This document shows, in pieces, positions 8,416-17,864 of a stretch of DNA of 64,000 nt. Location of the stretch: NCBI GenBank assembly GCA_018818165.1, contig JAHISP010000006.1:1-64000 (forward strand), in the 5' to 3' direction. The notes below the pieces were generated by a model that saw nothing but the letters and a program-made list of their open reading frames with translations, did not search any database and was not told the origin of the DNA. Numbering within the stretch: the stretch's first letter is position 1; each line of letters opens with the position of its first letter. The stretch comes from Bacteroidota bacterium (GTDB taxonomy: Bacteria > Bacteroidota > Ignavibacteria > Ignavibacteriales > Melioribacteraceae). The position numbers and the translations under genes are program-made.

Positions 8416-10722
8416 TTAATTTAGAGGCAACTTAATAGTAAATGTTGTTCCTTTGTTAACTTTACTTTCAACAATAATTTCACCGTTGTTTTTAATAATA
8501 AACTCATGAACTAGAATTAGACCCAGTCCTGTTCCCTTTTCTTCGCCAGTGCCATCGGTTGAAAAAGTAGATTCAATTTTGAATAATTTTTTAAGAGAAG
8601 TTTCATCAATACCAATTCCAGTATCGCTAATACTTACAATAAAATTATTGTCTTGCTTTTTACTTTCAATTGTAACTTCACCATTGTTATTAGTAAACTT
8701 AATTGCATTATTAAGCAAATTGCGAAGTGCAAAATTTATCATTTCTCTATCGGCAAATATTTTTGAATCTTCAATCAATTCACTTTTTAATACAATTCCT
8801 TTTTGCTCAAAATTGTTTTTAAAAAGTTTTGAATTTTCGAGAACAAGTTCATTAAAATCAAATAATTGTTTTTCAATGTTAATCATACCAAGCTGAGCTC
8901 TTGCCCATTGAAGTAAATTTTCAAGAAGTGCAAATACCTTTTGGGATGCACCATTTATTCCTTTGCTCATTTCTTTAATATCTTCTATACTCATATCGTC
9001 AATATCTTCCGACATTATTTCAGATAATCCTAGCAGAGAAAAGAAAGGACCTTTTAGGTCGTGCGCAATTATTGAAAAGAATTTATCTTTTGTAGCGTTT
9101 AAGTTTTTAAGATTATCCTCAGACTCTTTTAATTGATAATTAGTAAACTCAAGTTCATCTGCATAGCGTTTCATCATTTTATTGCTGTGTTCCAAAGCTA
9201 AATTTGTCTTTTTCTTAAATTTATATCGCCTCAGCAATAAAATACTTCCACCGCCTATTAAAATAATAATTACAATAAGCGCAATTGTAATATATTTTTG
9301 ATTGGATAACTGAAGATTTTGTATTTCTTGAGATTTTGTTAATATTTCAATTTCTTTCTCTTTTTTTTCTGATTGATATTTGATTTCAATATCAGTTAAT
9401 CTTTTTGCGTTACTTTGGCTAAGAAATTCGTCTTTAGCTTCTATGTATTTAAGTATATTTGAGTATGCTTCTTTGTAATTTCTTTTATTAGCATTCGCTT
9501 CGGCTAAACTTTTATATGCTGGAAAAATTTCTTCGAAAAGTTCCGTTTGTTTCCCGAATTGAATGGAATTATTTAAGTAGGAAATTGCTTTATCAAAATT
9601 GCCTTTCTTTAAATAAACTGTACCAATATTTCTATTAAGAATAGTTAGTTTATAGTAGTCCAAGTTTTTATCAACATTTGCAAGAGATTCAATAAAATAA
9701 ATTAAGGCCTCATCATATTTCTTTTCATTTATTAAACACTCGCCAATATTATTTTTTGTAACAGTAATCCCTTCAATAAGGTCTATTTCTTGAAATATTG
9801 AAAGAGCTTTTTTGTAAAAATTATGAGCATTTTTGAAGTCATTTTTATGTTTATAAACTTCTCCAAGATTATTATAAAAATTGGCTAGATATATTTTGTT
9901 TCCACTTTTTTCACTAAATGAAATTGCGTCAAGGTAATATTTAATAGCTTTGTCATAATTCCCAATAGCATCGTAGCAATTAGCTATTATGCTGTTTGCG
10001 GTTGATATTTTTAGTGTGTCTTTTGCATCTTCAAAAAATGGCAATGTTTCCAAAGCATTTTTAATTGCATTTTCATACTGACCTGATACTGTGCCTTGAA
10101 TTAATGCTTTATTTAGTTTTAAGACTGCGTAACTATATAATGCATTTTGTTCTTTATAAATTTGCATTGCTTGTTGAAGATAAAAATCACTAGAATCAAC
10201 ATTTCCTAAATAGGAACATATAGTTGCTTTTGTTTGAATGGAAAGTGCTCTTTCTAAAGGATAGTTTTTGTAATCGAAAATTTGTAATGAACTGTCAATA
10301 AAACTTATTCCACTTTCAAACTTTCCGGAAAAACTTAATAATATACCTTTCGCCTGATAACCAAGAGCAAGTCCATATTTAGAATTAGTTCTTATTGCTA
10401 AGTTCAATATGGAATCACAAATTTCTTGAGCAGGGGCTATATTTCCTGATATTAAATAGCCTCGTGTAAGTGTAGACAAAGCTTTTATTTCTAATTCTGT
10501 ATTCTTAATATTTTTGCTTGCCAAAATTGCATTATTTGCGTAATTGATGGCATCGGCAACTTTTGTGCGCTCTAATAATTTTTTTGAAAGTTCTATTGAA
10601 AGTTCAATTTTTTTTATTCCTTCGCTCTTTTCAACTAATTGTTTCAGGCTGTCTACTTGAGTAAGAGAAAATAAATGTGAACTAAATAGAAATATGATTG
10701 TTGTAATTTTTAATATATACAT
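8416..10722 (-). CDS. TPR-linked membrane sensor histidine kinase
   Basis: A 768-residue two-component kinase common in the Bacteroidota lineage. Signal peptide (MYILKITTIIFLFSSHLFS), then a long periplasmic array of tetratricopeptide repeats to about residue 430, a short coiled segment, one membrane helix about 475-495 (ITIALIVIIILIGGG), a cytoplasmic coiled coil, a HisKA domain with the phospho-acceptor His in FFSIIAHDLKGPFFS (about 552), and a HATPase_c domain with N box NLLNNAIKFTNN (about 670), G1 DTGIGID and G2 GTGLGLILV. TPRs suggest the signal is a protein or peptide partner. No response regulator is adjacent, so it is an orphan kinase here. Confidence 0.92.
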   Translation of the reverse strand: MYILKITTIIFLFSSHLFSLTQVDSLKQLVEKSEGIKKIELSIELSKKLLERTKVADAINYANNAILASKNIKNTELEIKALSTLTRGYLISGNIAPAQEICDSILNLAIRTNSKYGLALGYQAKGILLSFSGKFESGISFIDSSLQIFDYKNYPLERALSIQTKATICSYLGNVDSSDFYLQQAMQIYKEQNALYSYAVLKLNKALIQGTVSGQYENAIKNALETLPFFEDAKDTLKISTANSIIANCYDAIGNYDKAIKYYLDAISFSEKSGNKIYLANFYNNLGEVYKHKNDFKNAHNFYKKALSIFQEIDLIEGITVTKNNIGECLINEKKYDEALIYFIESLANVDKNLDYYKLTILNRNIGTVYLKKGNFDKAISYLNNSIQFGKQTELFEEIFPAYKSLAEANANKRNYKEAYSNILKYIEAKDEFLSQSNAKRLTDIEIKYQSEKKEKEIEILTKSQEIQNLQLSNQKYITIALIVIIILIGGGSILLLRRYKFKKKTNLALEHSNKMMKRYADELEFTNYQLKESEDNLKNLNATKDKFFSIIAHDLKGPFFSLLGLSEIMSEDIDDMSIEDIKEMSKGINGASQKVFALLENLLQWARAQLGMINIEKQLFDFNELVLENSKLFKNNFEQKGIVLKSELIEDSKIFADREMINFALRNLLNNAIKFTNNNGEVTIESKKQDNNFIVSISDTGIGIDETSLKKLFKIESTFSTDGTGEEKGTGLGLILVHEFIIKNNGEIIVESKVNKGTTFTIKLPLN

Positions 10723-10820
10723 GCGACTTATTAACCAAATATTTTAAAGGATATAACAAATTATATTATTGTCGAAAGTTAATAAAAATTATTTAGTTGT
10801 CAGCTATGAATAAAAACATA

Positions 10821-10849
10821 AACTATTAATATGATAAATATTAATAGTT
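10821..10849. promoter_or_regulatory. Perfect 12-bp inverted repeat in a 345-bp intergenic region
   Basis: AACTATTAATAT and ATATTAATAGTT flank a five-base spacer GATAA. It lies between the divergent histidine kinase (start 10722) and chemotaxis pair (start 11068). No T tract follows, so an operator or hairpin is more likely than a terminator. The rest of 10723-11067 shows no gene. Confidence 0.5.
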
Positions 10850-11067
10850 CAAATCATTACATGGTTTGTAACTTCATTTATTTTTGAAAACCATGGTTAT
10901 GCAAGATAATAAAAAAGAATAAACTCTTAAAGTATTTAATGAATTCTATTTATGCTAACCAATGAATATCTAGTGTCTTTGTCGCCCAACGGACATTTTA
11001 TCACATTTTGCTAAACTTAAGCATATGGAATTCGATAATATGTTTCACATTATAAAAGGAGATACGA

Positions 11068-11589
11068 ATGAGGCAAAAAATTACACCAACAAGCATTGAA
11101 AAAGTAATGCGCGAGGATGATTTTATAGTATCAAAAACAGATACAAAGGGAATAATAACGTATTGTAATGAAATATTTATAGAGTTTGCAAAATATTCCA
11201 ATAGAGAATTGCTTGGGCAAAATCATAATATTATTAGGCATCCAGATATGCCAAGAACAATATATAAATTATTGTGGGAAACAATTAAATCGGATAAAGA
11301 AATTAATGCCTATGTAAAAAATATGGCGAGTGATGGTTCATATTATTGGGTAATTGCAAATATCACTCCAGTAAAAAATGAAAATGGTAAAATAGTTGGC
11401 TACTATTCAGTTAGAAGAAAACCAAATAGAACAATTTTGGATAAAACTATAATTCCATTTTATCAAAAATTGCTTGAAGAAGAGAAAAAAAATAATCTTG
11501 GAAATCAAATGGAAGCATCGGGTAAAATATTAAATAATTTATTAAATGAAAAAGGGATGACTTATGAAGAATTTATACTCTCCTTATAA
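11068..11589 (+). CDS. Stand-alone PAS sensor protein (Aer N-terminal-like)
   Basis: A 173-residue protein with one PAS domain. The segment from [13 protein letters not shown] through [20 protein letters not shown] to [16 protein letters not shown] is typical of the FAD-binding PAS of aerotaxis receptors (Aer). A helical C-terminal tail follows (about 130-173). AGGAG precedes ATG 11068. The last 26 bases overlap the start of the chemoreceptor gene, giving translational coupling. Together the two proteins contain the PAS, membrane, HAMP and signalling parts of Aer, so they probably work as one redox or oxygen sensor. FAD binding is inferred from family resemblance only. Confidence 0.88.
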   Translation: MRQKITPTSIEKVMREDDFIVSKTDTKGIITYCNEIFIEFAKYSNRELLGQNHNIIRHPDMPRTIYKLLWETIKSDKEINAYVKNMASDGSYYWVIANITPVKNENGKIVGYYSVRRKPNRTILDKTIIPFYQKLLEEEKKNNLGNQMEASGKILNNLLNEKGMTYEEFILSL

Positions 11590-13117
11590 GGGAGATAGCT
11601 TTGAGGGATATGTTCGCTTAAGGCTCATGATTATATCAATTTTTACAATAATCTGTCTAGTATTTTTGCTTATAATAAATGATTTCAATTTTGTAACAGT
11701 CCCATCAATTCTCTTTTTAATATTTTTTATTTCAATTCCACTAATTAGTATTAATTCCTACATTCAGATTAGATCATATTTGAAAGAAGCTTTTGTTTCA
11801 ATAAGTGATCAATCAAGTGCCATTTCGCAAGGAAACTTTGAAAAAAGAATAACAGGTATTACATCTAATAATGAATTTGCTAAAATGGCTTGGCAAATTA
11901 ATGATGTTACGGATCAGTTTGAAGCATTTATGAAAGAAATAGATACTTCAACTCAATATGCTTCGGAACACAAGTTTTTTAGAAAACCCATGCATCAAGG
12001 TTTGCGTGGAATGTTGAAGCAGACTATTAAAAATGTCTCTGTTTCGCTGGATTTTCAAGCTGAAACAAATATTTTAATAGATTTACAATCATATCTAGAT
12101 AGAAGTACTAATTTAATTCTTCAAGCTATTGAAGCTTTTACGCAAGGAGACTTAACAATAAGTATTCAAAAAGAAAGGGATGGTGATGTTATTTCAAAAA
12201 TTATAGATTCATTTAATGAAATGGTAAAAGCGCAGGAACAGATTATTATAAAAATTAGTGATGCAGTAGAAGCTACTGCAAGTGCTAGTGCCGAGATATC
12301 AGCTAGCGCTGAAGAGATGGCTGCCGGTGCACAAGAACAGAGTTCGCAAACTGCTGAAGTTACAATTTCAGTTGAACATGTTACTGCCACAATTATGGAA
12401 ACTACAGAAAACACCAATAAAGCAGCAGAAGAAGCAAATCATTCTAAAGTAATTGCAGAAAAAGGAGGTATTGTTTTTTCTGAACTTGAAAATGGAATGA
12501 ACAATATTGCTGAAGTGGTTATGCAATCATCAGAAATTGTAAACCGTCTTGGTAAAAGTGGAGAAAAGATTGGTGAAATTATTCAAGTAATTGATGATAT
12601 TGCTGACCAAACAAACTTACTTGCGCTTAATGCTGCAATTGAAGCTGCGCGTGCTGGAGAACAAGGACGAGGATTTGCTGTTGTGGCTGATGAAGTTCGT
12701 AAGCTTGCTGAAAGAACAACAAAATCCACAAAAGAAATTGCAGATATGATTAAAACAATTCAAGATGAAACTAAAAACGCAGTCGATTCGATGTATAAAG
12801 GCAGAACCGAGGTTGAAAATGGAAAAGTTTCAGTTAGGCAAGCTGGTCAATCGTTAAGTGAAATTATTGTTTCATCCAATAAAGTAATGGGTATTGTTAG
12901 AAATGTTGCTGAAGCAAGCAAAGGTGAGGCTGATGAGGCAGAACAAATTAGCCACAATATTTCTGGAATTAATACAGTTGCTCATGAAACTGCAATTGGT
13001 GTTGAACAAATAGCCCAAGCTTCGGAAGACTTAAATAGGCTTACTGAAAATCTGCAAACTTTAATTTCAAAATTTACTTTGTCAAATAATCAATTAATTA
13101 GTTTACCTAAAAACTAA
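11564..13117 (+). CDS. Methyl-accepting chemotaxis protein lacking a periplasmic sensor domain
   Basis: A 517-residue chemoreceptor. Two closely spaced membrane helices (about residues 22-40 and 45-65) leave almost no periplasmic loop. Next come HAMP-like segments and a coiled-coil signalling domain with the hairpin tip [20 protein letters not shown], then [20 protein letters not shown]. Without its own ligand domain it probably takes input from the PAS protein encoded just upstream (11068-11589, 26-bp overlap). The start ATG 11564 has AAGGG 8 nt upstream. No CheR-binding pentapeptide is seen at the C-terminus, which ends LISLPKN. A terminator follows. Confidence 0.93.
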   Translation: MKNLYSPYKGDSFEGYVRLRLMIISIFTIICLVFLLIINDFNFVTVPSILFLIFFISIPLISINSYIQIRSYLKEAFVSISDQSSAISQGNFEKRITGITSNNEFAKMAWQINDVTDQFEAFMKEIDTSTQYASEHKFFRKPMHQGLRGMLKQTIKNVSVSLDFQAETNILIDLQSYLDRSTNLILQAIEAFTQGDLTISIQKERDGDVISKIIDSFNEMVKAQEQIIIKISDAVEATASASAEISASAEEMAAGAQEQSSQTAEVTISVEHVTATIMETTENTNKAAEEANHSKVIAEKGGIVFSELENGMNNIAEVVMQSSEIVNRLGKSGEKIGEIIQVIDDIADQTNLLALNAAIEAARAGEQGRGFAVVADEVRKLAERTTKSTKEIADMIKTIQDETKNAVDSMYKGRTEVENGKVSVRQAGQSLSEIIVSSNKVMGIVRNVAEASKGEADEAEQISHNISGINTVAHETAIGVEQIAQASEDLNRLTENLQTLISKFTLSNNQLISLPKN

Positions 13118-13132
13118 GTTAAAAAACAAATT

Positions 13133-13163
13133 AAAAATGACGCTTTCTAGCGTCATTTTTTTT
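13133..13163 (+). terminator. Rho-independent terminator of the PAS/chemoreceptor unit
   Basis: Perfect arms AAAAATGACGCT and AGCGTCATTTTT, loop TTCT, with further T residues after the stem. Confidence 0.92.
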
Positions 13164-13496
13164 ATACCAAGCTAATTTAAATCCTCAACAAAATTTATTA
13201 AATAATACATTGAGATAAGTTCAAATTTCCTACAAAATCTTTTTGAAAATTATTAAGAAAATTACAATAAATGAAAGATGAAAATATTAGTATTTGAAGG
13301 GTATAGAAATCACCAAAATTGGTCGCAATTGGAAAAACCATTTACGAAGTTGAATTGGAAAATGGCTACAAAAAATGGATGTAATATTCATGCATAAAAG
13401 CAGTTTTTTGAAAAAGATTGAAAAGGCAGAAGGCGGTGAAAAGACTAATACATAAAAATGGAGAAGAATCTGAAAGAAAAAAAATAATAAAATTAT
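13164..13496. other. Gene-free stretch, possibly decayed coding sequence
   Basis: No intact gene. A short run (about 13330-13384) reads TIYEVELENGYKKWM and stop, which resembles the end of a PepSY-like periplasmic protein. Neighbouring frames are interrupted, so this may be gene debris. Confidence 0.35.
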
Positions 13497-13611
13497 GGTT
13501 GTCTCAAAGCAAAAAACTGCAATTCTTAGAAGGGGAGTGAGAATCTTTTCATTTTGTGAAGAAGAAAGATATCTCTATTGTCTGTATAAAAATACTGCTT
13601 TTGAGACAACC
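13497..13611. mobile_element. MITE-like element or IS remnant with 15-16 bp terminal inverted repeats
   Basis: GGTTGTCTCAAAGCA at 13497-13511 is mirrored by TGCTTTTGAGACAACC at 13596-13611 (one base difference in length). The 115-bp interior has no ORF. G-TTGTCTCAAA ends resemble the terminal repeats of transposases of the IS1182/IS5 type, so this may be a non-autonomous derivative. No target-site duplication is clear. Confidence 0.55.
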
Positions 13612-13625
13612 TCTAATCAAATAGC

Positions 13626-14399
13626 TCAATTAGTTACATTTATAAAACCAGTAGCGATTAAAACTTCTGCCTGATTATAAATTATAATTTTGTACTCACC
13701 AGCTTTCGGAAATTTATACCTAAAATAAGTATCGTTCCAATTTACTTTAACTTTATATTTTTTTGATTCAATATATTCGTCATATTCAAAAGAACGGTGT
13801 TCTTTTCGCCAAAAATCGACAAGAATAACTCCAGTTTTAAGAGGTGAACTATTAGTTATTTGAATAAAAATTTCACCATTATTCTCACTTAGTGAAGCTC
13901 TTCTTGTAATACCAATTGGAGTGCCGCCAACTAAGACTTTTTCGCAAAATACGAGTTTCACATTATCGTAGTAATTACTCCTCTTAACAGTGTTTAACTC
14001 GCGTTTTAGCTTTTCAGTAATAGTAACAATAATTGATGCAATTTGTCGCTGAGAAATATCAATAAAGTAAAGCTTATATTTGCCCGTTTCCAAAAATTTG
14101 TAATCACATTTAATTCTTCTTTCATTATTTTGGAAGTTTATTGATTTACTATTAAATGGTTGATATTTACCATCTGAAAATTTATCAATTAATAAGTAAA
14201 TAATGCTACCTTCAATTGGTTTGCTTTCGGTATCCAAAATAACATGAAGTGTTTTTCCCCAAGGCTCAATTTCCCACTCATTTTTTGCATTTATTGGTTC
14301 GTTTTTTTCAGTTACAGAATCAGAAACATAAACAGTTTGTGCGTTGTTGAGTGAGATAAAAAGCAGAAGAAATATTATTATTTGAAGTATTTTATTCAT
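13626..14399 (-). CDS. Exported protein of unknown function
   Basis: A 257-residue protein with a clear signal peptide (MNKILQIIIFLLLFISLNNAQ). The remainder has no cysteine motif or catalytic signature I recognise. It looks like two beta-sandwich-like segments, each with a 'GKYKLYFIDI' or 'GEYKIIIYNQAE' pattern as found in Ig-like or C2-like exported domains. The first half has WEIEPWGKTLHVILDTESK, the second GGTPIGITRRASLS. A single-gene unit, convergent with the MITE-like element. Confidence 0.75.
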   Translation of the reverse strand: MNKILQIIIFLLLFISLNNAQTVYVSDSVTEKNEPINAKNEWEIEPWGKTLHVILDTESKPIEGSIIYLLIDKFSDGKYQPFNSKSINFQNNERRIKCDYKFLETGKYKLYFIDISQRQIASIIVTITEKLKRELNTVKRSNYYDNVKLVFCEKVLVGGTPIGITRRASLSENNGEIFIQITNSSPLKTGVILVDFWRKEHRSFEYDEYIESKKYKVKVNWNDTYFRYKFPKAGEYKIIIYNQAEVLIATGFINVTN

Positions 14400-14828
14400 T
14401 TGTAACCTTTGTTTTGTATTTATTATTTCCGAAAGGCTGGAGAGAAAATTGTTAGAATAGTAAACAATTCTAATCTTTCCAACATTATTAGCATAGATGA
14501 AATCCGTTTACAATATCTGGAATATGTGAAAAACTTTCGTGTACCAACAAGTTTGATACAATTGTTTTTTACTCCAAAATATTTAGTTATTAACAAAATT
14601 TTAATATTAGTCCAGCGTCCTTGATAACTGAGATAAAAACATCCATATCAATAATATCAAATTTGTTTTGCAGGATGTTAATCAACTTCATATATTCAAC
14701 CAATAATAATTTACATAAATAGTTCCATAATTCTTACATTTTAAAATTACACTTGTTTGATAAATAATGCCAATATTAAATATATTTATATCATTAAAAG
14801 AAAATTATATACTTAAAGGTAAAATAAA
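14400..14828. other. Intergenic region between divergent exported-protein genes
   Basis: A 71-codon ORF at 14409-14624 lacks a ribosome binding site and known features, so I do not call it. A 7-bp inverted repeat (TTAGAAT/ATTCTAA, 14452-14473) is the only structure seen. Confidence 0.5.
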
Positions 14829-15791
14829 TTGAAAAAACTACTGGCTCTCTTCATAGTAATTCTTTTTTCTAGTGCATGCCAAGATAACAATGTTAGTTTA
14901 GGAAGTAAATTAATTGAAGTTGAATTAATAGGAGATTTAGCAGAACGAACACTTGAAGCTTCTGGTTTAACGTGGTATAAAGATAATTTAATAATTCTAC
15001 CTCAATTTCCTCATAAATGGGATGACCTATTTGACGGTGCAATTTATTTTATTCCTAAAAAAAGAATTGAGAACTATATTAATGGTGAAAATAGTAATCC
15101 TATTAAAGGAGAAAAAATTCAATTTATTGCAGATGGATTAGATGAAATTGGGAAAAGTAGCGGATCTGGATATGAAGCAATTACATTTGTTGGTGATAAT
15201 GTTTATGTATCAATAGAATCAATTAGCGATGCAATAGGTTCAAGTTACATTGTGAAAGGTAAAATTGATTTCGAAAATAGGAAACTAGTATTAGATGCAA
15301 GTACCAAATTTGAAATAAAATCGCAAACTGGAATTAATAATATGGGTGAAGAAACAATTTTTCAATTTAATAGCTACATTTATGCAATACATGAAGCAAA
15401 TGGATTAAATGTTAATAAAAATCCATACGCGACAAAACTGGACGAAAAATTAATGACCAGTGAGAAAATTCCAATACCAAATATTGATCTACGTTTAACC
15501 GATGCGACAGATGTTGATTCAACAGGTAAATTTTATGTTATCAATTATTACTATCCAGGTGAGTTTAATAAACTGAAACCAAATTTGGAAAAAGATAGTA
15601 AGGCAATAGAGCAAATTTTGGAATTACAAATTACAGATAATAAAATTGTACAAATAGACAAAAGTATTATTGAATTGACAAATATAAAAGAAGAAAATGG
15701 ACATAATTGGGAAGGAATAGTTAGATTTAATAATGGATTTTTACTTGTAACAGATATGTTTCCAAAAACTATTTTAGCCTATTATAAATAA
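14829..15791 (+). CDS. Lipoprotein with SdiA-regulated/phytase-like beta-propeller
   Basis: 320 residues with a TTG start at 14829 preceded by AAAGGT. The N-terminus MKKLLALFIVILFSSAC is a lipoprotein signal with the lipid-attached Cys at residue 17. The body reads like the 'esterase-like phytase' or SdiA-regulated six-bladed propeller family: ASGLTWYKDNLIILPQFP near the start, SGYEAITFVGDNVYVSIES in the middle, and NGHNWEGIVRFNNGFLLVTD near the end. Members are surface or periplasmic proteins of unclear substrate; enzymatic activity should not be assumed. Confidence 0.75.
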   Translation: MKKLLALFIVILFSSACQDNNVSLGSKLIEVELIGDLAERTLEASGLTWYKDNLIILPQFPHKWDDLFDGAIYFIPKKRIENYINGENSNPIKGEKIQFIADGLDEIGKSSGSGYEAITFVGDNVYVSIESISDAIGSSYIVKGKIDFENRKLVLDASTKFEIKSQTGINNMGEETIFQFNSYIYAIHEANGLNVNKNPYATKLDEKLMTSEKIPIPNIDLRLTDATDVDSTGKFYVINYYYPGEFNKLKPNLEKDSKAIEQILELQITDNKIVQIDKSIIELTNIKEENGHNWEGIVRFNNGFLLVTDMFPKTILAYYK

Positions 15792-15871
15792 AATAGTCTT
15801 TGAAAAAGCCATAATACTTAAATGTGGCTAACAAATTAATAACTCTATAAAATAAAAGAGGTTACATTTTC

Positions 15872-15902
15872 TTGACATTCAGGATTAATAAGATTATTTT
15901 TG
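15872..15902 (+). promoter_or_regulatory. Bacteroidota-type promoter for rplM-rpsI
   Basis: TTG (15872-15874, within TTGACA), a 20-nt spacer and TATTTTTG (15895-15902) fit the -33/-7 consensus TTG-n-TAnnTTTG. It lies 43 nt upstream of the rplM start and downstream of the previous stop at 15791. Confidence 0.7.
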
Positions 15903-15945
15903 TACTCTTTTGTAAAATAGAATGTGCCTTATTGGAGGATTAGAT

Positions 15946-16386
15946 TTGAAACAGGAAAAATTAACAAGATTTATAAGAACTGAAGATGCGGATAGAAAGT
16001 GGTACGTTGTTGATGCTACAGATAAGGTTCTTGGAAGATTGGCTACACAAGTTGCCAACGTTATTCGTGGCAAACATAAAGCTATATTTACACCAAATAT
16101 GGATACTGGTGATTTTGTAGTTGTAATTAATGCAGATAAAGTAAAAATGACTGGTAAAAGAGAATTACAAAAAACATATTTCAGACATTCTGGATACCCA
16201 GGTGGTGGAAAAACTACTACTTTTGCTCAATTAATGGCAAAAAAACCAGAAGTAGTAATTGAAAAAGCAGTTAAAGGAATGTTGCCTAAAACAAGATTAG
16301 GTAGAAAATTATTTACCAAATTGAAAGTTTATGCTGGTAACGAACACCCACATGCAGCTCAACAACCAGAAACGCTAAGTATATAA
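15946..16386 (+). CDS. rplM: 50S ribosomal protein L13
   Basis: Structural protein of the large ribosomal subunit. The TTG at 15946 is preferred over ATG 15922 because GGAGG sits 7 nt upstream of it and the product then begins [20 protein letters not shown], the usual L13 N-terminus; the extra nine residues from 15922 are unlike the family. Family segments: [38 protein letters not shown], and [20 protein letters not shown]. Followed after 14 nt by rpsI, the standard pair. Confidence 0.96.
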   Translation: MKQEKLTRFIRTEDADRKWYVVDATDKVLGRLATQVANVIRGKHKAIFTPNMDTGDFVVVINADKVKMTGKRELQKTYFRHSGYPGGGKTTTFAQLMAKKPEVVIEKAVKGMLPKTRLGRKLFTKLKVYAGNEHPHAAQQPETLSI

Positions 16387-16400
16387 GTAGAGGAATTTTA

Positions 16401-16787
16401 ATGACAGATAAAATATTTGTTGGAAGAAGAAAGAACGCAACTGCAAGAATTATCCTAAGAAGTGGTTCAGGTAAAGTTATTGTAAATAAAAGAGAAATTG
16501 AAACATATTTTCCTCTCAAAACTAACAGAGATGATATATTGCTTCCTTTTAATATTACAGAAACTTTAAGTTCTTACGATGTTTTTGCAAATGTTTCAGG
16601 TGGTGGTTTTACAGGACAATCTGAAGCTATTCGTTTGGGTATTGCAAGAGCATTAGTTGATATTAATGCAGACTTTAAACCTTTGTTAAAAGCTCAAGGC
16701 TTAATGACAAGAGATCCAAGAATGGTTGAGCGTAAAAAATACGGACAACCAAAAGCTAGAAAAAAATTCCAATTCTCAAAGAGATAA
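16401..16787 (+). CDS. rpsI: 30S ribosomal protein S9
   Basis: 128 residues, normal length. It has the [20 protein letters not shown] start, the [19 protein letters not shown] core and the basic tail ending [11 protein letters not shown] that reaches the P-site tRNA. GAGGAATTTT precedes ATG 16401. In an operon with rplM. Confidence 0.97.
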   Translation: MTDKIFVGRRKNATARIILRSGSGKVIVNKREIETYFPLKTNRDDILLPFNITETLSSYDVFANVSGGGFTGQSEAIRLGIARALVDINADFKPLLKAQGLMTRDPRMVERKKYGQPKARKKFQFSKR

Positions 16788-16818
16788 AGAATTTAATTTA
16801 TTATTATTTAATCAATCA

Positions 16819-16904
16819 TACTTTTGGATTTGCCCCCTGTGTCCTACATTAAAATGGATTTGAGGCAAAGTTGAAAAAAGTAGAAGAAAAACAGGAGCAT
16901 TATT
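16819..16904 (+). promoter_or_regulatory. Leader of rpsB-tsf with -7-like element and possible hairpin
   Basis: TACTTTTG (16819-16826) matches TAnnTTTG; no TTG lies 20 nt upstream. The leader can fold with TTTGCC (16829-16834) pairing to GGCAAA (16864-16869). S2 operon leaders are known autoregulatory sites in other bacteria, but this structure is only a suggestion. Confidence 0.35.
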
Positions 16905-17834
16905 ATGCCTAAAGTTCAATTAACTGAGTTATTAGAAACAGGTGCGCATTTCGGTCACCTTACCCGCCGTTGGAATCCCAAAATGAAGCCATATATTTTT
17001 ATGGAAAAAAACGGGATTCATATTATCGATCTTAAAAAAACACAAATTGCTATTGATGAAACAGCTCAATTATTAGAAAATATTTCAGCTCAAGGTAAAT
17101 CTGTACTTTTTGTTGGAACAAAAAAACAAGCTAAATACATTATTGCTTCAGAAGCAAAAAAATGTGATAGTAACTGGGTTAGTGAAAGATGGCTTGGTGG
17201 AATGTTAACAAACTATGCTACAATCAGAAAAAGCATTAAAAGAATGCAAACCATTGACAAAATGGAAACTGATGGTACATTTGAAAAAATTACTAAAAAA
17301 GAAAGACTATTTAGAACCAGAGAACGTGATAAATTAAGAAAAGTTCTTGATGGTATAGAATCAATGCACAAACTTCCTGGTGCTCTTTTTATTGTTGATA
17401 TTAAAAAAGAAGCAATTGCTGTTGCTGAGGCAAAAAGATTAAAAATACCTGTATTTGCAATTGTTGATACAAATTGCGACCCAGATTTAATTGATTCAAT
17501 TATTCCTTCAAATGATGATGCAGGAAGAGCAATTCAACTAATTGTTGGAGTTATTGCTGATTCTATTGTAAGCGGTCAGGCAAAAGCTAAAGAGCTTAAA
17601 GCTGAACGAGCTGCGGATGATGAAAGAATTAAAAAAGAAACTGAAGGCGAAAAGAAAGATGGTGATTCTGATGATAAGCCAAAAGTTAGAAGAGTAAAAT
17701 TTGATTCGCAAGGTAAAAAAGTTGCTAGAGTTATTAAAAAAACTGATACTGATGTAGCAGCAACAACTGAAGAAAAAGTTGAAGATGTTGTTGTCTCAGA
17801 AGAAAATGTAGCTGATGACAAAGCTGCTGAATAG
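16905..17834 (+). CDS. rpsB: 30S ribosomal protein S2 with charged C-terminal extension
   Basis: 309 residues. The first 230 or so are canonical S2 ([70 protein letters not shown]). The last 75-80 residues are a low-complexity, highly charged tail rich in K, E, D and V, making the protein longer than the usual 230-260 residues. Such tails occur in related phyla. AGGAG precedes ATG 16905. First gene of the rpsB-tsf pair. Confidence 0.96.
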   Translation: MPKVQLTELLETGAHFGHLTRRWNPKMKPYIFMEKNGIHIIDLKKTQIAIDETAQLLENISAQGKSVLFVGTKKQAKYIIASEAKKCDSNWVSERWLGGMLTNYATIRKSIKRMQTIDKMETDGTFEKITKKERLFRTRERDKLRKVLDGIESMHKLPGALFIVDIKKEAIAVAEAKRLKIPVFAIVDTNCDPDLIDSIIPSNDDAGRAIQLIVGVIADSIVSGQAKAKELKAERAADDERIKKETEGEKKDGDSDDKPKVRRVKFDSQGKKVARVIKKTDTDVAATTEEKVEDVVVSEENVADDKAAE

Positions 17835-17864
17835 AAAAAGATTAAAATATAAGGAATAATTATT

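Noticed and set aside
14409-14624. 71-codon ORF between exported-protein genes
   Set aside because: No ribosome binding site, no recognisable features and AT-rich chance composition.
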